Source: Falciphora oryzae
Taxonomy: Eukaryota > Ascomycota > Sordariomycetes > Magnaporthales > Magnaporthaceae
Assembly: GCA_000733355.1 (NCBI GenBank)
Contig: JNVV01000024.1
Coordinates: 1-64,000 of the forward strand
DNA length: 64,000 bases
Reading direction: 5' to 3'
Shown piece after piece: positions 1 through 10,734 of this stretch; position 1 is the stretch's first letter; each line of letters starts with the position of its first letter. The notes beneath the pieces are model-generated. The model saw only the letters and a program-made list of their open reading frames with translations. It was not told where the DNA came from and did no database searches. The position numbers and the translations under genes were made by a program.

Positions 1-14
1 CACCCCCGGGTACG

Positions 15-821
15 CTATAAGCCCTGCCCGCTACTCCTGTGCACAACCCCACAACAGTACAGGGTAGATAATCTAATAAGAGTAGTACATGGTAGGTTGG
101 GCCTATGCACCCAACCTAGGCTAAATACATTAGTTCTTTTAACAACAGCTATACGATTGCGCTCGTTTTTAAAGGTGGTATCGTCTTCTATAAATTTGTC
201 GGCTAAACGGACCACCCAATTGGTAAATTCGTCCTTATCGCCGTTAAAAGCGCTAGGTTCCATTCCGGTGCGTTTATTTTTCGAGTTGTAGTTTGGGTTT
301 TTGGTTGTTATGCCGCCTTTGTCGTCGTAGGGTTTGAAGGTTGGGAAGGCGGTTACGCTAATGGGTACGAACGCTGTGCCCCCAAAAACGCTTTCGGCTG
401 GGGTAAATTGGCGGGAAATAAAAGCGCCCTGGGTTCGGAGTTGGGATATAACGGCGGCGATAACCGCCGCTACGTTGGCCTGTTAGGTAGGCGGGGAGGG
501 GGTTTGACTAGATATGGTTGTATTTGGGTTGTTATCCTCGACCAGGTTTTCGTTTGTTAATTTAAACGCTTGGTTTTTTTTTTGTTATAATTGCTCCTTT
601 GCGCTTTGGAGCGGGTGATCGGGGTTGGTTTTTTGCTTCGCGAGCGCGACGTCGGGCTCGTAAAGGACCTCGATTTCGGACTCGATATCGTTTTTTGGGT
701 CGGTAGGTTGGGACGGCGTATTTTCTGCCGCGGGGTTAGCCTCGGTAGGCTTTTTTAACACGTTTTCTGTTAAGCGAAATGACTTTTTCGTAAACGACCC
801 CCAGTCCTTTTTTTTGGGCAT
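15..821 (-). pseudogene. Gag-like retroelement relic
   Basis: A single minus-strand frame can be followed from a start at 821 down to about 15, interrupted by ochre stops at 587..585 and 485..483. The first part is Lys/Pro/Glu-rich and low-complexity (it begins MPKKKDWGSF). The last part contains a block like the core of fungal Ty3/gypsy Gag proteins (PSAFNGDKDEFTNWV, then DKFIEDD), where retroelement capsids place 'F.G....F..W...L'. Such proteins package retroelement RNA. No protease, reverse transcriptase or integrase is visible, and the window edge cuts the element. The assignment to Gag rests on this one motif and on the layout, so an unrelated decayed ORF is possible. Confidence 0.45.
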
Positions 822-1530
822 AGGGTCGTGTTATCGCGTAAGGTTTTGCGTCGTTTACGTCCGACGGAGCTAGGGGGTAAAATAAGTGGTGCTGTATTTA
901 ATAGATCGCTTAGCTAGCGAGATATGGAAATAGAAAAGTAGTGTTACGATTAGGGAGCGTAGGCTTCGCAGCCAGGTGCAATTGATGCTATGGACTAAAG
1001 ACTTTTTTATGGGGAGGAAATAGGGAAGAAAGGCGCGGCGCGCCGAAGGCGCGATGCGGTAGAAAAAGCGGTGCGGCGTCTCATCGCACGAGCCATTTCG
1101 TGACGCGTGCTCACGTGGATGCCTGCGGCGTGCGGTGAACTGCCCTGGGGCGTCACACGAAGTATCGAGTACATGATTCACACTGCCCCTCCGGCCTTCG
1201 GCCTTTGGGCCTCGGGGCCGTTGGGCACCTATACCGGTTCCCGGACCTTCTGTAGGGCCGATTAGGTGAGTCCACAGGTTCTTCCGTATGACACAAGGCC
1301 TTATTTTGGAGGTAATACCTCGTCGCGATAAAAGGGGTTATTACCCCGGTGCCCTGGAAAAAGCCGGCATCTCCAAGGTAAAAATAACCCTTTGGGATGC
1401 AAAATCCGGCCTATTGGGCCTTCTGGAGTAATAGGGTGTCACGGGACAAGACCAAGGTTGTACCACGTGCACCACGAAGGCAAAAGAGGAACGTTGTTGT
1501 AGCTGGGACTACAACCGTGCGAGGTCTTTA
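822..1530. other. no gene seen; probable transposon-derived spacer
   Basis: No coding frame here resembles a known family. The stretch lies between the Gag-like relic and the Harbinger relic. It holds short GC-rich inverted runs around 1188-1235 (CCGGCC / GGCCTT / GGGGCC). It could contain an LTR or transposon end, but I could not define a repeat boundary. Confidence 0.4.
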
Positions 1531-2262
1531 TCAAGGGATCGCACCGTGACATAGGGAGTCGTGTATCGAGCCTTCAGCGCCCGCCATAACGAAAACGAAC
1601 CGCCCGCCGTAATCTACGGCCGCTAGAACGTTTTGTGCAATAGGCCCTTTGCAACTCCTCCAAGCAACTCCCTCCTTTGCACTAACTTTGGCGTTGATCA
1701 AAGTCCCGTCGATAGCTCCCAAGCACCCGGCAAAAGCCTCCCGGACCTCCTAACGCCTGAAATCGGGCCACCAAACGTCGGAAACCTCCGGCAACGTCAC
1801 AAACGCGGCGTGGAGGACGATCATAGCTTGCAATACCTCATGGAAATACCGGTGCGTTATCGCCGGGCTGCGGCCAAAAAGGTGGGCCGCAACTCGGAGG
1901 GAGACTTCCTGCCCACAAATGTATAGGAAAAAGGCTACTTTCTCGCCCAAAAAAACGAGTTTTAACCCCGTAAGCATCGTATTCGTAATCAGCCAGTCGC
2001 AAAGGCCCAAAAAAATGCTTTGGGTAACCCGGAAAAGCTCCTGAAAGGCCGCGGCGGCCTCGGGTCTTTGCCAGTATCGGAAAAGGGTGTCACCGGAAAA
2101 AATCGCCGTATGCACGGTCCGTAAGCCTCCGCCTACGCCCCTAAAGGATCCGGTAATGCAAGTAGCCGTGATGGCCTGCATATAAAGGAGGAAGATCTGG
2201 CGGGCTCTGTGCCGGCGCAACGCCCGGGAGGTGACGAAGGAGGTATTCATTGGATAAAGCAA
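1531..2262 (-). pseudogene. PIF/Harbinger-type (DDE_Tnp_4) transposase relic
   Basis: One minus-strand frame runs from 2262 to 1531 with a single in-frame amber stop at 1752..1750. The N-terminal ~170 residues are helical and include the segment GRSPAITHRYFHEVL. Immediately after the amber comes FAGCLGAIDGTLI, then QNVLAAVDYGGRFVFV and EGSIHDS. This is the conserved DDE core of Harbinger-type transposases: the Asp of 'GAIDGT', the 'N.L..cd....F..v..G..GS.HDs' strand and the HDS motif. After HDS the frame is lost at a probable indel and a stop follows at 1533..1531, so the catalytic C-terminus is missing. In the family this enzyme cuts and pastes DNA and usually works with a MADF/Myb-like partner, which I do not see. 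Inverted-repeat ends could not be fixed. Clearly non-functional; family call fairly secure. Confidence 0.75.
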
Positions 2263-2664
2263 AAAAAGGCGAGTTGAACGGTATATTTAGCGTATTCAAC
2301 GGGCAAAGATTGTGGTCAAAATGAACGAGTTAACTTAGTGCACCCTACTCCCTTCACTTGATCCGGATCCCCTCGATCTTCTATACCGGGAGGCCGGCCG
2401 GCCCTATCCTTCTTTAACCCTCCCAGACCCTCCCAGACCCTCCCTGATCAAGGGTAACACGTGGCTTACAAGGCCTCCATCTAGGCGACTCGTTGGCCTG
2501 GTCAAAAAGGTACTTCTGGCGGGTCAAAAGCTATATTTATTAGGCTTTTTACCGGGATCCGGGCCCCCCTGGCTCGGATCCACAAACCGGTTTTCAAGCG
2601 GTTTTTAAAAATAGTATGGAAAAACCAAAAAACCGCAATTGTATTGAACAGCACCCAAGTCTCA
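2263..2664. other. no gene seen; junction between transposon relic and NLR pseudogene
   Basis: Non-coding as far as I can see. It contains a short tandem run of a 10-bp CCCTCCCAGA-like unit near 2418-2446 and an A/T-rich stretch at 2590-2640. The NLR homology starts abruptly at about 2665, so a 5' truncation point lies here. Confidence 0.4.
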
Positions 2665-5431
2665 ATCCGACGTTGAGGCGGAACTTCTGTCAAAGTCTGG
2701 TGGCAACTTCCTGTGGCTTAATTTGGCGTTCAAGGTCATCCAATCCTACGGGACTCCATGGAACATCCTGCACATATTCGAAGATCTGCCCCAAGGGGTG
2801 CAGCAGCTTTACCAACACGCAGCGCGCGGGATCTCTCAGCTTCCCTGGGATGATGGCCATCACTGCAAGCGGATCCTCCAGCGCACCACAAGTCCACGCA
2901 GAGATTACACGGAACTGTGTGGACCTTCTGGTGGAGTCCTGGAAGAGCGGAAGGAGCCCTGAACTTCTGTCTTCCCACTATGCCACGGTCTATTGGATGC
3001 AGCACTTTGCAAAAGCTGCTCAGCTCTACTATGGGGGCGAGATGATTGGAAAGGTTGGCGAGTTCCTTGACGGATACTTCCTCCAGTGGATGGAATCCCT
3101 GACATCCACCAAATACACACTCTGTCCTCTCGCTGTATTGATGAGGCTCGAGAATACACTCAAGGCATGTTATGCTTCCCGGTCCTGGACAAAGTGTTGC
3201 ATCTGCTGACAGGCTACTTAGGAGCGCCATCGTAGAATCGAGGGCGATTCATGTCTTGGTCCGGTCCGAAATGCCATACGGATGCTCCAGTTTCACCAAG
3301 AGTCCAAAAGTCCCCCGGGTCTCAAGATCAAAAACAGCTTCCTGTTTTATGTTGGTAGCAGAGACACCAGAGCAGTACAGACCCGGCACGTTTCCCCGGC
3401 TGGTTTCGGCCCCAAACGTCGGCCGACATTCGAGTCCTCAGCTGTTCACTTTGAAAGGCCATACAGACTGGGCCCAGAGCTGCGAGTACTCACCTGACGG
3501 CCGCTTCGTCGCCTCGTCGTCTGATGATTACACCATACGTATCTAGGACACCCAGACTGGCGAGTTGCAAAATGTTCTCCAGAAGGGTGGCGGATGGGTC
3601 CTCCGCGTCATTTACTCCCCGCAAGGTTTCATGGTGGCTTTGGGGGGCGGCTCCATTGCTATCCGAGATAGCACGACCCATATCCTGCGGCGGAGGCTTG
3701 CAGTATCTGATCTTGGAGGTGGGTATCCGGGGGACGGCTTGTTTTATGACATTGCCTTCTCGCCCGATGGGACTTTGCTGGCTGCCGTGGCTAGATCGAC
3801 CGTCGCTATTTGGGCCATGGAGTCATTCGAGCTGAGGGTGTGGAAGGTCCCAGACCTCGGCGTGGGCGACGTCACCTTTTCTGGTGATGGATCTTGCCTT
3901 GCCGCGACCACCAACAAAGAAGAGTCCTGCGGTGTGATACTCCTAGGGACAAAAGATGGGGAGGTAAAACGCTCGCTCAGTGTTGAGCACAGCCTGATAA
4001 ACCCTCGGTTCTCCCCGGACTCGCGATACTTAGGAGTGGGCTCATTTTCAAACAACCTCTTTGTCTGGGACCTACATTCCAAAGAGGAAAAGCCCGGGAC
4101 GTTTTCTGGGCACAGTGACTGGGTGAGAAGCGTCTCTTTGAGCCTTGATGGCACGCGCATTGCCTCTGGGTCGGACGACACGGAGATCGTAATCTGGGGC
4201 CGGGAAAGTGAAGGGTCTGACCCTGTGCGAATGCTCAAAAGCGGTGAGCGGGGCACGGTATGGGTGACGCTCTCACCGATATCGCCGCATCATTTGGCCT
4301 CGGCGTCGAGGGAGGGCATAATCCGCTTGTGGGATATAGACGCGGACGTTGATCCAATGGATGGAAGCTCTCAGCCCAGCAAGCATCCGGCCACTGTCAA
4401 TTTTGCTACGCTATCTCCGGACGGCAAGGTGGTCGCCTCGGGTTGCGAGGCAGGACGTATTTTCCTCTGGGACGGGGAAACGGGCTCCTATCAACGAGAG
4501 CTCCACGGCCCCGAAGACGAAAGCGGCGCTCCACACACTGCACAGGTTCACTGGCTTGCCTTCTCGCCCGACTCGGCCACGCTCGTATCAACAGCCGCGG
4601 AGAACGAGTTCTTCCTCTGGAACGCGATCAGTGGGGCATATATCTGCGAGCTGACGGGACACGAGGACTGGGTCAGGTCAGCCGTGTTGTCGTCAGACGG
4701 GACACAAATAGCCTCAGCATCTGATGACTGTACGGTCCGGCTTTGGGGTGCCGAGCGCGACGGAGGAGACGACGGGGAGGGAAAAGAATCCAAGTGCTTT
4801 CGGGGGTTCTCGGATTATGTCTACTGCGTCGCCTTCTCCCCCGACGGCCGGTACCTCGCCGCCGACGGAGACGACACGTACATTTGCGTCTGGGACCTGC
4901 GACTAGGGCACGGCCTGGACCGGGACTACCTCGGCCAGGAGCTCGGACGTTGCCCGCCGACCCACAGCCTTGCTTTCTTTCCCGATGGGGACAAGATCGT
5001 CTCGGCCTTGAATTCAGCGGTCATGAAAATTTGGAACTGGCGTTCGGCACAGTGCCTTCAGACATTCGAGGCCAAGGTGGAGACATACTGTTCCCTCAGC
5101 TTCTTTAGCCACCTGACAGACTACGTCCTGACCGAGATGGGGGCCCAGCCTCTGCCGTCTGCGGGCCGGCCCCTACCCCAGCCGCCATGGTGTTCGTATG
5201 ACGTCAACCACGATGACGAGAGCGACTCGTATTGGATCACTTACAAGGACGCAAAGCTGGTCTTTTTTGCCGAAGCAGTATCGCCCCGACAGCGACGGGG
5301 CCTCTCCGGTGTTTGTGTCTAGATACAAGGCTGTCATCGGGTGCGAGTCGGGCGATGTGCTGCTCTTCAAGTTCTGGGAGCGGGTGATTCCTGATGTGCT
5401 GGGCAAGGATAACCCACTGCGGGGACAATGA
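2665..5431 (+). pseudogene. truncated NACHT-WD40 (HET-D/E type NLR) pseudogene
   Basis: Fungal NACHT-WD40 proteins are NLR-like incompatibility receptors: a STAND NTPase followed by a WD40 sensor. Only the end of the NACHT region remains. At 2665-2860 there is GGNFLWLNLAFKVI and then LPQGVQQLYQ, matching the 'FLW..l..L' and 'LP..l..LY' signature; Walker A and B are absent. The winged-helix-like part follows in another frame (HYATVYWMQHF near 2978-3010), then a third frame (ADRLLRSAIVES). From about 3430 there are roughly eleven WD40 repeats, for example GHTDWAQSCEYSPDG, GHSDWVRSVSLSLDG and GHEDWVRSAVLSSDG. The frame is broken at 3544-3546, where TAG replaces the Trp codon of a WD repeat (TIRI-stop-D). 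It is broken again near 5265, where one extra T in a T-run shifts the frame. Removing that shift gives the conserved tail LPKQYRPDS...VAIGC-like, ending at 5431. Decayed but recognisable; family call secure. Confidence 0.85.
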
Positions 5432-6305
5432 GGGAGGTTGGAGTCTGCGGCCGAACGGAATGAACCCATCAACAGGAGTATCTTTTTGTAAGTCGGAACG
5501 GTTGATTGGACACTGGGCGATTCGGAACGGAGCGTAGATGTCATGGCTGATGTGATGATAGGGAACAGACTGTAATCGAGGTGGCCGTTTTCGCCTGTGC
5601 AAAGCCGGCAGTTTTAGTCTTGTGGCGCACTAGTGGCGACCGTCTGATGTCGACTTCCTTCTGTAGGGTGCCGACCGAATCTGACGCTCCCGATGCCCGG
5701 GTCCAAACCACATCCCGAGAATTGCTGGGGCAAACAAAAAAACGCAAGGCCATCCCATCACGAAGCGCATGCATTGCAGCTACATCCACCAGCGACGGAC
5801 ATGGGCCGAATCCCGATAGCGCCCGGGCGCGGGCTCGCCCCGGAAAAAGTCCGACTAAAAGCGAGCTGGCATGCAAGATCGGGTCTTGCAAGCGCGCTTT
5901 CTGCCTCGCTGGACGCATCCTATTTTTGGTCTATGACGGCATCTAACCACTAGCGATTCCTTTCCCGTTATCCTCACTCTGTATCAGCTGACGCGCGCGT
6001 TCGGCTGGGTGATCACCTCCCGCGATTTTATGCGAGGGCAGCTGGTCCGAGCGAGCCGGCGTCACATTATCGTTTATCGCGAGTGCCGAAGCGCGACGCG
6101 CGAGGTGATGCGCCGATGAGATTCGGGCGGGTTGGCAGCAGCATGGGTATAAATGAACATGCTTGGCGTGCATAAAAGGGGATGATTCTGGGTTGCGAGT
6201 CAAAGTTTCGATATCATCCTCCAAAGGGGACTTAAATATCACGACACACATTTCCGAGCCTTTAATAGCACCTTGAAAGCCTCCACATCGATCTGTTCAG
6301 CTACA
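5432..6305. other. no gene seen; upstream region of the monooxygenase
   Basis: No conserved reading frame was recognised. The last ~150 bases before 6306 are probably the promoter and 5' UTR of the FAD monooxygenase. Confidence 0.4.
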
Positions 6306-7669
6306 ATGACACCCACTAAGCCCCACGTCCTGATCGTAGGAGCCGGCATCGGCGGCCTGGCGCTGGCCCAGATCCTGCGCCGGCGCGAGATCCCCTTCAC
6401 CGTCTTCGAGCGGGGCGAGAACGGGCACCCGCAGGGCTGGGCCATCGTGCTGCACGGGATCCTCCCGGACCTCGTCGCCGCCCTTCCGGATGACCTTCCA
6501 CCGCTCGTCGAGTCCGTGAACCATCTACGGGCCATGGGCAACGTGCCGGCCCAGTTCGTGCTCTATCCGGACGGCGACAGGAGGGCCGCGATCAGAACGG
6601 GTGACGACGGCACCGGCACCCGGATCGTGCGGGCGAACCGGGCGCTGCTGAGAAAGTATCTCGGGACGAACATCGAGGTGCAGTACCAGAAGAAGGCCGT
6701 CGCTGCGAGGCAGGACGGCGACAAGGTCACCGTGACGTTTGCGGACGGCACGTCGGCGCAGGGGGATATCCTGGTGGGCGCCGATGGCGTGCACAGCGCA
6801 AGTAGGCATTCTCCATGTGCTTTTTTTCCTCCCCTCTTTTTTGGGATGAGATTCTGACGTCCGATCTTCCACGCGCGCGCAGTCCGTCAGTCCCTCCTGC
6901 CCGGCCCAGACCCGCTCCAGACCCTCCCTTACGCCTCCGTCACGGGCGAGGTCACCCTCTCGGGCGCGACCATGAGGCGACAGCTCGCGCTGGGCCCGTC
7001 GGCGTACATCCTGCGCCCGCCGCAGCCGGGTTCGCAGGGCCAGTTCTTCGTGGGCACCAACATCGTGCACGAGGGCGCCGACGCGGCCGCCTTCTACTGG
7101 ATGATGCTCTTCCCAGAGGAGGGGACGGACCTGACCGATTTCGGGGACCACTGGCACGCTACCTCGTCGCGGGCCGACCTGCTCGAGCGCGCCGTCGCCG
7201 AGAGCAGGCTGATGGACCCGGTCCTTTCCGAGGTGGTGCGCCTGACGCCCGCCGAGGGCATCGTCAAGCCGCCCGTCGTCTACAACGCGCTGCATCTGGA
7301 GAGCCTTCCTGTGGGCCGGATCACGCTTCTTGGCGATTCTGCGCATTCCATGCCTCCCTGTGAGTGTCTCCGTTAGCTTCTCCAATCATGCTCCGTGATG
7401 TAGACTAACCGTGTACATGACTGGCACCAGTCCGCGGCGAAGGCGGTGTCAACGCCCTTGTCGACGCGCTTAGGCTGGGCGAGGCAATCGGCAAGATCGC
7501 TTCTGGCGATGCAGACATAGGTCCCGCGATGGACGAGTACCAGAAGGAGATGTTGGAGCGCGGAAACAGGGCTGTCACCATGTCGGTGGAGTCCTTGGGG
7601 CAAGACTTCCGCAAGCTGAAGCTGTTCGACGGCCCTGCTCGGCCTCTTGCAACCGTCGAGGTCTCGTAA
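6306..7669 (+). CDS. FAD-dependent monooxygenase (salicylate-hydroxylase-like)
   Basis: Class A flavin monooxygenases use FAD and NAD(P)H to hydroxylate aromatic or polyketide-like substrates. The proposed model has three exons: 6306-6801, 6883-7359 and 7431-7669. The introns are GTAGGC...GCAG and GTGAGT...CCAG with a CTAAC branch site, giving 403 aa. Visible motifs are the N-terminal dinucleotide fold VLIVGAGIGGLALAQ (about residues 8-22), the mid-protein GADGVHSA joining across intron 1 to IRQSLLPG, and the second FAD motif RITLLGDSAHSMPP joining to FRGEGGVNAL. The start at 6306 is the ATG just before the Rossmann fold; a longer start at 6273 would need TTG. Next on the same strand is an MFS transporter, so the pair may handle a common small molecule; this is inference. 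The substrate cannot be read from sequence. No damage seen. Confidence 0.88.
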
Positions 7670-8823
7670 GCGGAGGCTGTGTTTGGTGGCCTTTTCCTTG
7701 CGTGTCTTTCTCCCTACTCCTTTTTGTTTTCCACGGTGCTTTAGCGTCAGGGCAAATCACGATAGAACTGCTCTGCCCCAGTGAACGTTAGATATGTATG
7801 GCATTAGATTATTAGCTGTCGAGTGTATCCGTGGCTGTTATCGCTAGCGAATGGCGGCACTCGGATCCTCGCGCTTTTCTCCGGCCCGCTTCCAAGCTCC
7901 CCTACGCATCCGATCGACCGAAGATGACCACCGTCAGCTTGGCGTGCATCTGGTGTGGGAGCGCCACCGCACTCTGGACAAATCCCGTCGGCGAGTGCGG
8001 CATTAGCCTGCGGGTAGAGCAGCCAGACAGGCACGACAGGCACAGGCAATGGCCGCGCTAGCTATGATCCTGCTGGCGGGACGACGACGTGGCCTACCAA
8101 CGTCGTGCCCACCGAATCAGCGGCGCGACCCTTCCTAACTTTGGCCGGCACTTAGGTCTCTGCCGAGCCGGGAGTGGCTTGTCAGCGATCCTGGGCGAGA
8201 ACAGGCCGGACACGAGAAAATGGCAACGAGGTAAATTGCGATCCCTTTGTCGGTGTGGGAATTGAACCCCTCAAAAAGCTTCATCTCGCGCTGGCCCAAC
8301 CGTTCAATGGCAGCTATTGCTTTGCCGTCAGTGCCCCAACCGCCGTCGCTTCTCCGCCGCGCCCAGAGTACATGACTCGCGAGCTCTTGGTGTCGAAGCT
8401 TGGCCGTTGGCGGTCGCGTCCCTCATGACTTGCGATATTCTGTGGGTTTGCTGACGCGCTCACTGCACTTCATCGTCAGGCTATCCAATTACCCGAATCT
8501 CAGCACCCAACCACGGCGCTGACTTCCCGATAGTGGGGGTCCACCACCCACCGGTGGAGTGTTTATCCTTCCCCAGTTCCCCGCCAGGCTTCCCCTCAGC
8601 GACGCCCCATTTGCCCGTGGGCGAACTGGGGATGCTCCCTGCCCTCCTCCTCCATCCTGGGCAAAAGGCGGGCAGGATCCGAGTAATCCCTGGGGAGCGA
8701 GTGCCGGGTCCCGTGACGATTGCCTTTCTTGCTTGGGGTTTCACGGAAATCAGGGACGGGTCGCGACAAAGTTAAATTGGCTGGCCGGAGGGAGGGGAGC
8801 GACTCCCCGCCTCGCGTATAAAG
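7670..8823. other. no gene seen; intergenic with MFS promoter
   Basis: No convincing coding frame on either strand. The last few hundred bases probably hold the promoter of the transporter starting at 8824. A tRNA-like T-loop string near 8262-8278 was examined and rejected. Confidence 0.4.
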
Positions 8824-10610
8824 ATGCCGAGCCGGCCCGCCGTCGACCTTGACTCGGAGGCCACGGCTCTCCTCGCCAACGACACGTCGACCCATTCGAC
8901 CCGACCCCGAGGCATCATGAGTCCAGGCGAGGCCAACAAGGCTGTCGGCGTGCAGCAGCTCGAGGACCGGGATGGCGAGACCAACCTGAAGGCGGTGGCC
9001 GACCGCCACGGCGACACGGCGGCCGAGCTGATTGGGACACAGCACATTGAGGTCACCGAGGAGGATGTGAGTATCACGCTAAATCCGAGGCTGCTGGCTG
9101 TTGGCCTCCTTCTCCGGTCTAGCAACTAACCCCTTCCTCTCCTCCCGCCCACCAGAACAAGCGCATCCTCCGCAAGACCGACAAGCGCATCCTCGCCATC
9201 CTCGTCTGGGTCTACTTCCTCCAGATCCTCGACAAGTCCGTCCTGGGCTACGGCGCCATCTTCGGCCTGCGCACCGACACCAACCTGACGGGCGACCAGT
9301 ACTCCATGGTCAGCTCCATCTCGGCCATCGTGACCCTGGCCTGGCAGCCCTTCTCGTCGTGGCTGATCGTGCGCGTCCCGCACCGCATCCTGATGCCGGC
9401 CCTCGTCTTCGGCTGGGGCACCGCCCAGGCCTGCATGGCCGCCTCGCACAGCTACGCCGGCCTGATGGTCACGCGCGCCCTGCTGGGCCTGTTCGAGGCC
9501 GGCTGCCTGCCGCTTTTTTCGGTCATCACGTCGCAGTGGTACCGCCGCGCCGAGCAGCCGCTGCGTGTCGCGCTCTGGTACGGCACCAACGGCGTCTCCA
9601 CCATGTTCGCCGCCGCCCTGTCGTACGGCCTCAGTCACATCCAGGGCAGCCTGCACAGCTGGCAGATCCTGTTCCTCTTCGTCGGCCTCATGACGGTCGC
9701 CACCGCCCCCGTCGCCTACTGGGTGCTCGACAACGACATCGCCTCGGCCCGCTTCCTGTCGGAGCGCGAGAAGCTCATGGCCCTCGAGCGTCTGCGCGCC
9801 AACCAGACGGGCACCGGCAGCCGCGAGTTCAAGATGGCGCACGTCAAGGAGGCCCTGCTCGAGCCCAAGACGTGGCTGTTTGTCGGCATCGCCCTGTGCA
9901 TCAACCTGATCGCCGTCGTCACAAACACCTTTGGCCCCATCGTCGTGTCCGGCTTCGGCTTCGACAGCTCCCGCGCCAGCCTGCTCAACATCCCCTTCGG
10001 CGTCGTCCAGGTCCTGGTCATCATGTGCTCCAGCTGGGCCGCCCACCGCTTCCGTATCAAGTCGGCCTTCCTCGCCGTCATCATGCTGCCCGTGCTGGCG
10101 GGAAGCATCATGCTGTTCCTGCTCGACCGCACCACCATCCCGCCCCTGCTGGCCGCCTACTACATGCTGGCGTTTGTCTTCGGCGGCAACCCGCTGCTGG
10201 CCTCGTGGATGATCGCCAACACGGCGGGTCAGACCAAGAAGTCGGTCATCATGTCGCTGTACAACGCCGGCAGCGCCGCGGGCCAGATGATCGGCCCGCT
10301 GCTGTTCAACGCCGCCGACGCGCCGGGCTACCGTCCGGGGCTGACGAAGGTCATGGGAGTGGCCTGCGCCCTCGTCGCCACTATCGGCCTCACCACGCTC
10401 GACCTTGTCTTCCTCAACAGGCAGCAGGGCAATAGGCGCGTGCTGAACGGAAAGCCGAGGGACATTGCGGACCTGTCCATGCAGCACACGTACGGTGGCG
10501 TCCAGGTTGACGACAGTAGCGAGACCGTCGAGGGCGCCGCGAGGCTTGGTGAAAACGCCTTCCTCGATCTGACGGACAGGCAGAACGACGAATTTGTATA
10601 CGTGTACTAG
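8824..10610 (+). CDS. MFS transporter, allantoate permease / anion:cation symporter type
   Basis: Twelve-helix major facilitator of the fungal Dal5/Tna1-like family, which imports small organic anions such as allantoate, nicotinate or related acids by proton symport at the plasma membrane. Two exons: 8824-9066 and 9156-10610, with an 89-nt GTGAGT...CCAG intron in phase 0, giving 565 aa. The acidic cytosolic N-terminus (~80 aa) is followed by KRILRKTDKRILAIL and then VWVYFLQILDKSVLGYG, the family's TM1 signature with its conserved Asp-Lys. Later there is LLGLFEAGCLPLFSVITSQWY (the TM4 'GxxEAg..P' region) and AGSAAGQMIGPLLF in TM11. The C-terminus is a short polar tail. The exact substrate is unknown; the upstream monooxygenase suggests an aromatic acid, by inference only. 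Intact. Confidence 0.9.
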
Positions 10611-10734
10611 GGGAGATGGGAGCTGGGTAAGCATCGCTAAGGATACGAAATCGGGCTACTCTGTATTACCAGACCAGCATTGGATACGTGGTATGTAACA
10701 GCTTGTATTATTTAACTTTGGCTTTATTTTGCCT

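Noticed and set aside
870..1181. 103-codon open frame on the minus strand
   Set aside because: No motif; lies in transposon-derived spacer and is probably a chance frame.
6525..7385. 286-codon open frame on the minus strand
   Set aside because: Antisense to the FAD monooxygenase exons, Arg/His-rich shadow frame.
8255..8285. T-loop-like GGTTCAATTCC on the minus strand (possible tRNA)
   Set aside because: No matching acceptor, D or anticodon arms at the right distances. Similar strings near 33990 and 53950 were rejected for the same reason.
9126..10634. 502-codon open frame on the minus strand
   Set aside because: Antisense to the MFS transporter; low-complexity Gly/Asp/Val/Gln composition typical of the complement of GC-rich third positions.
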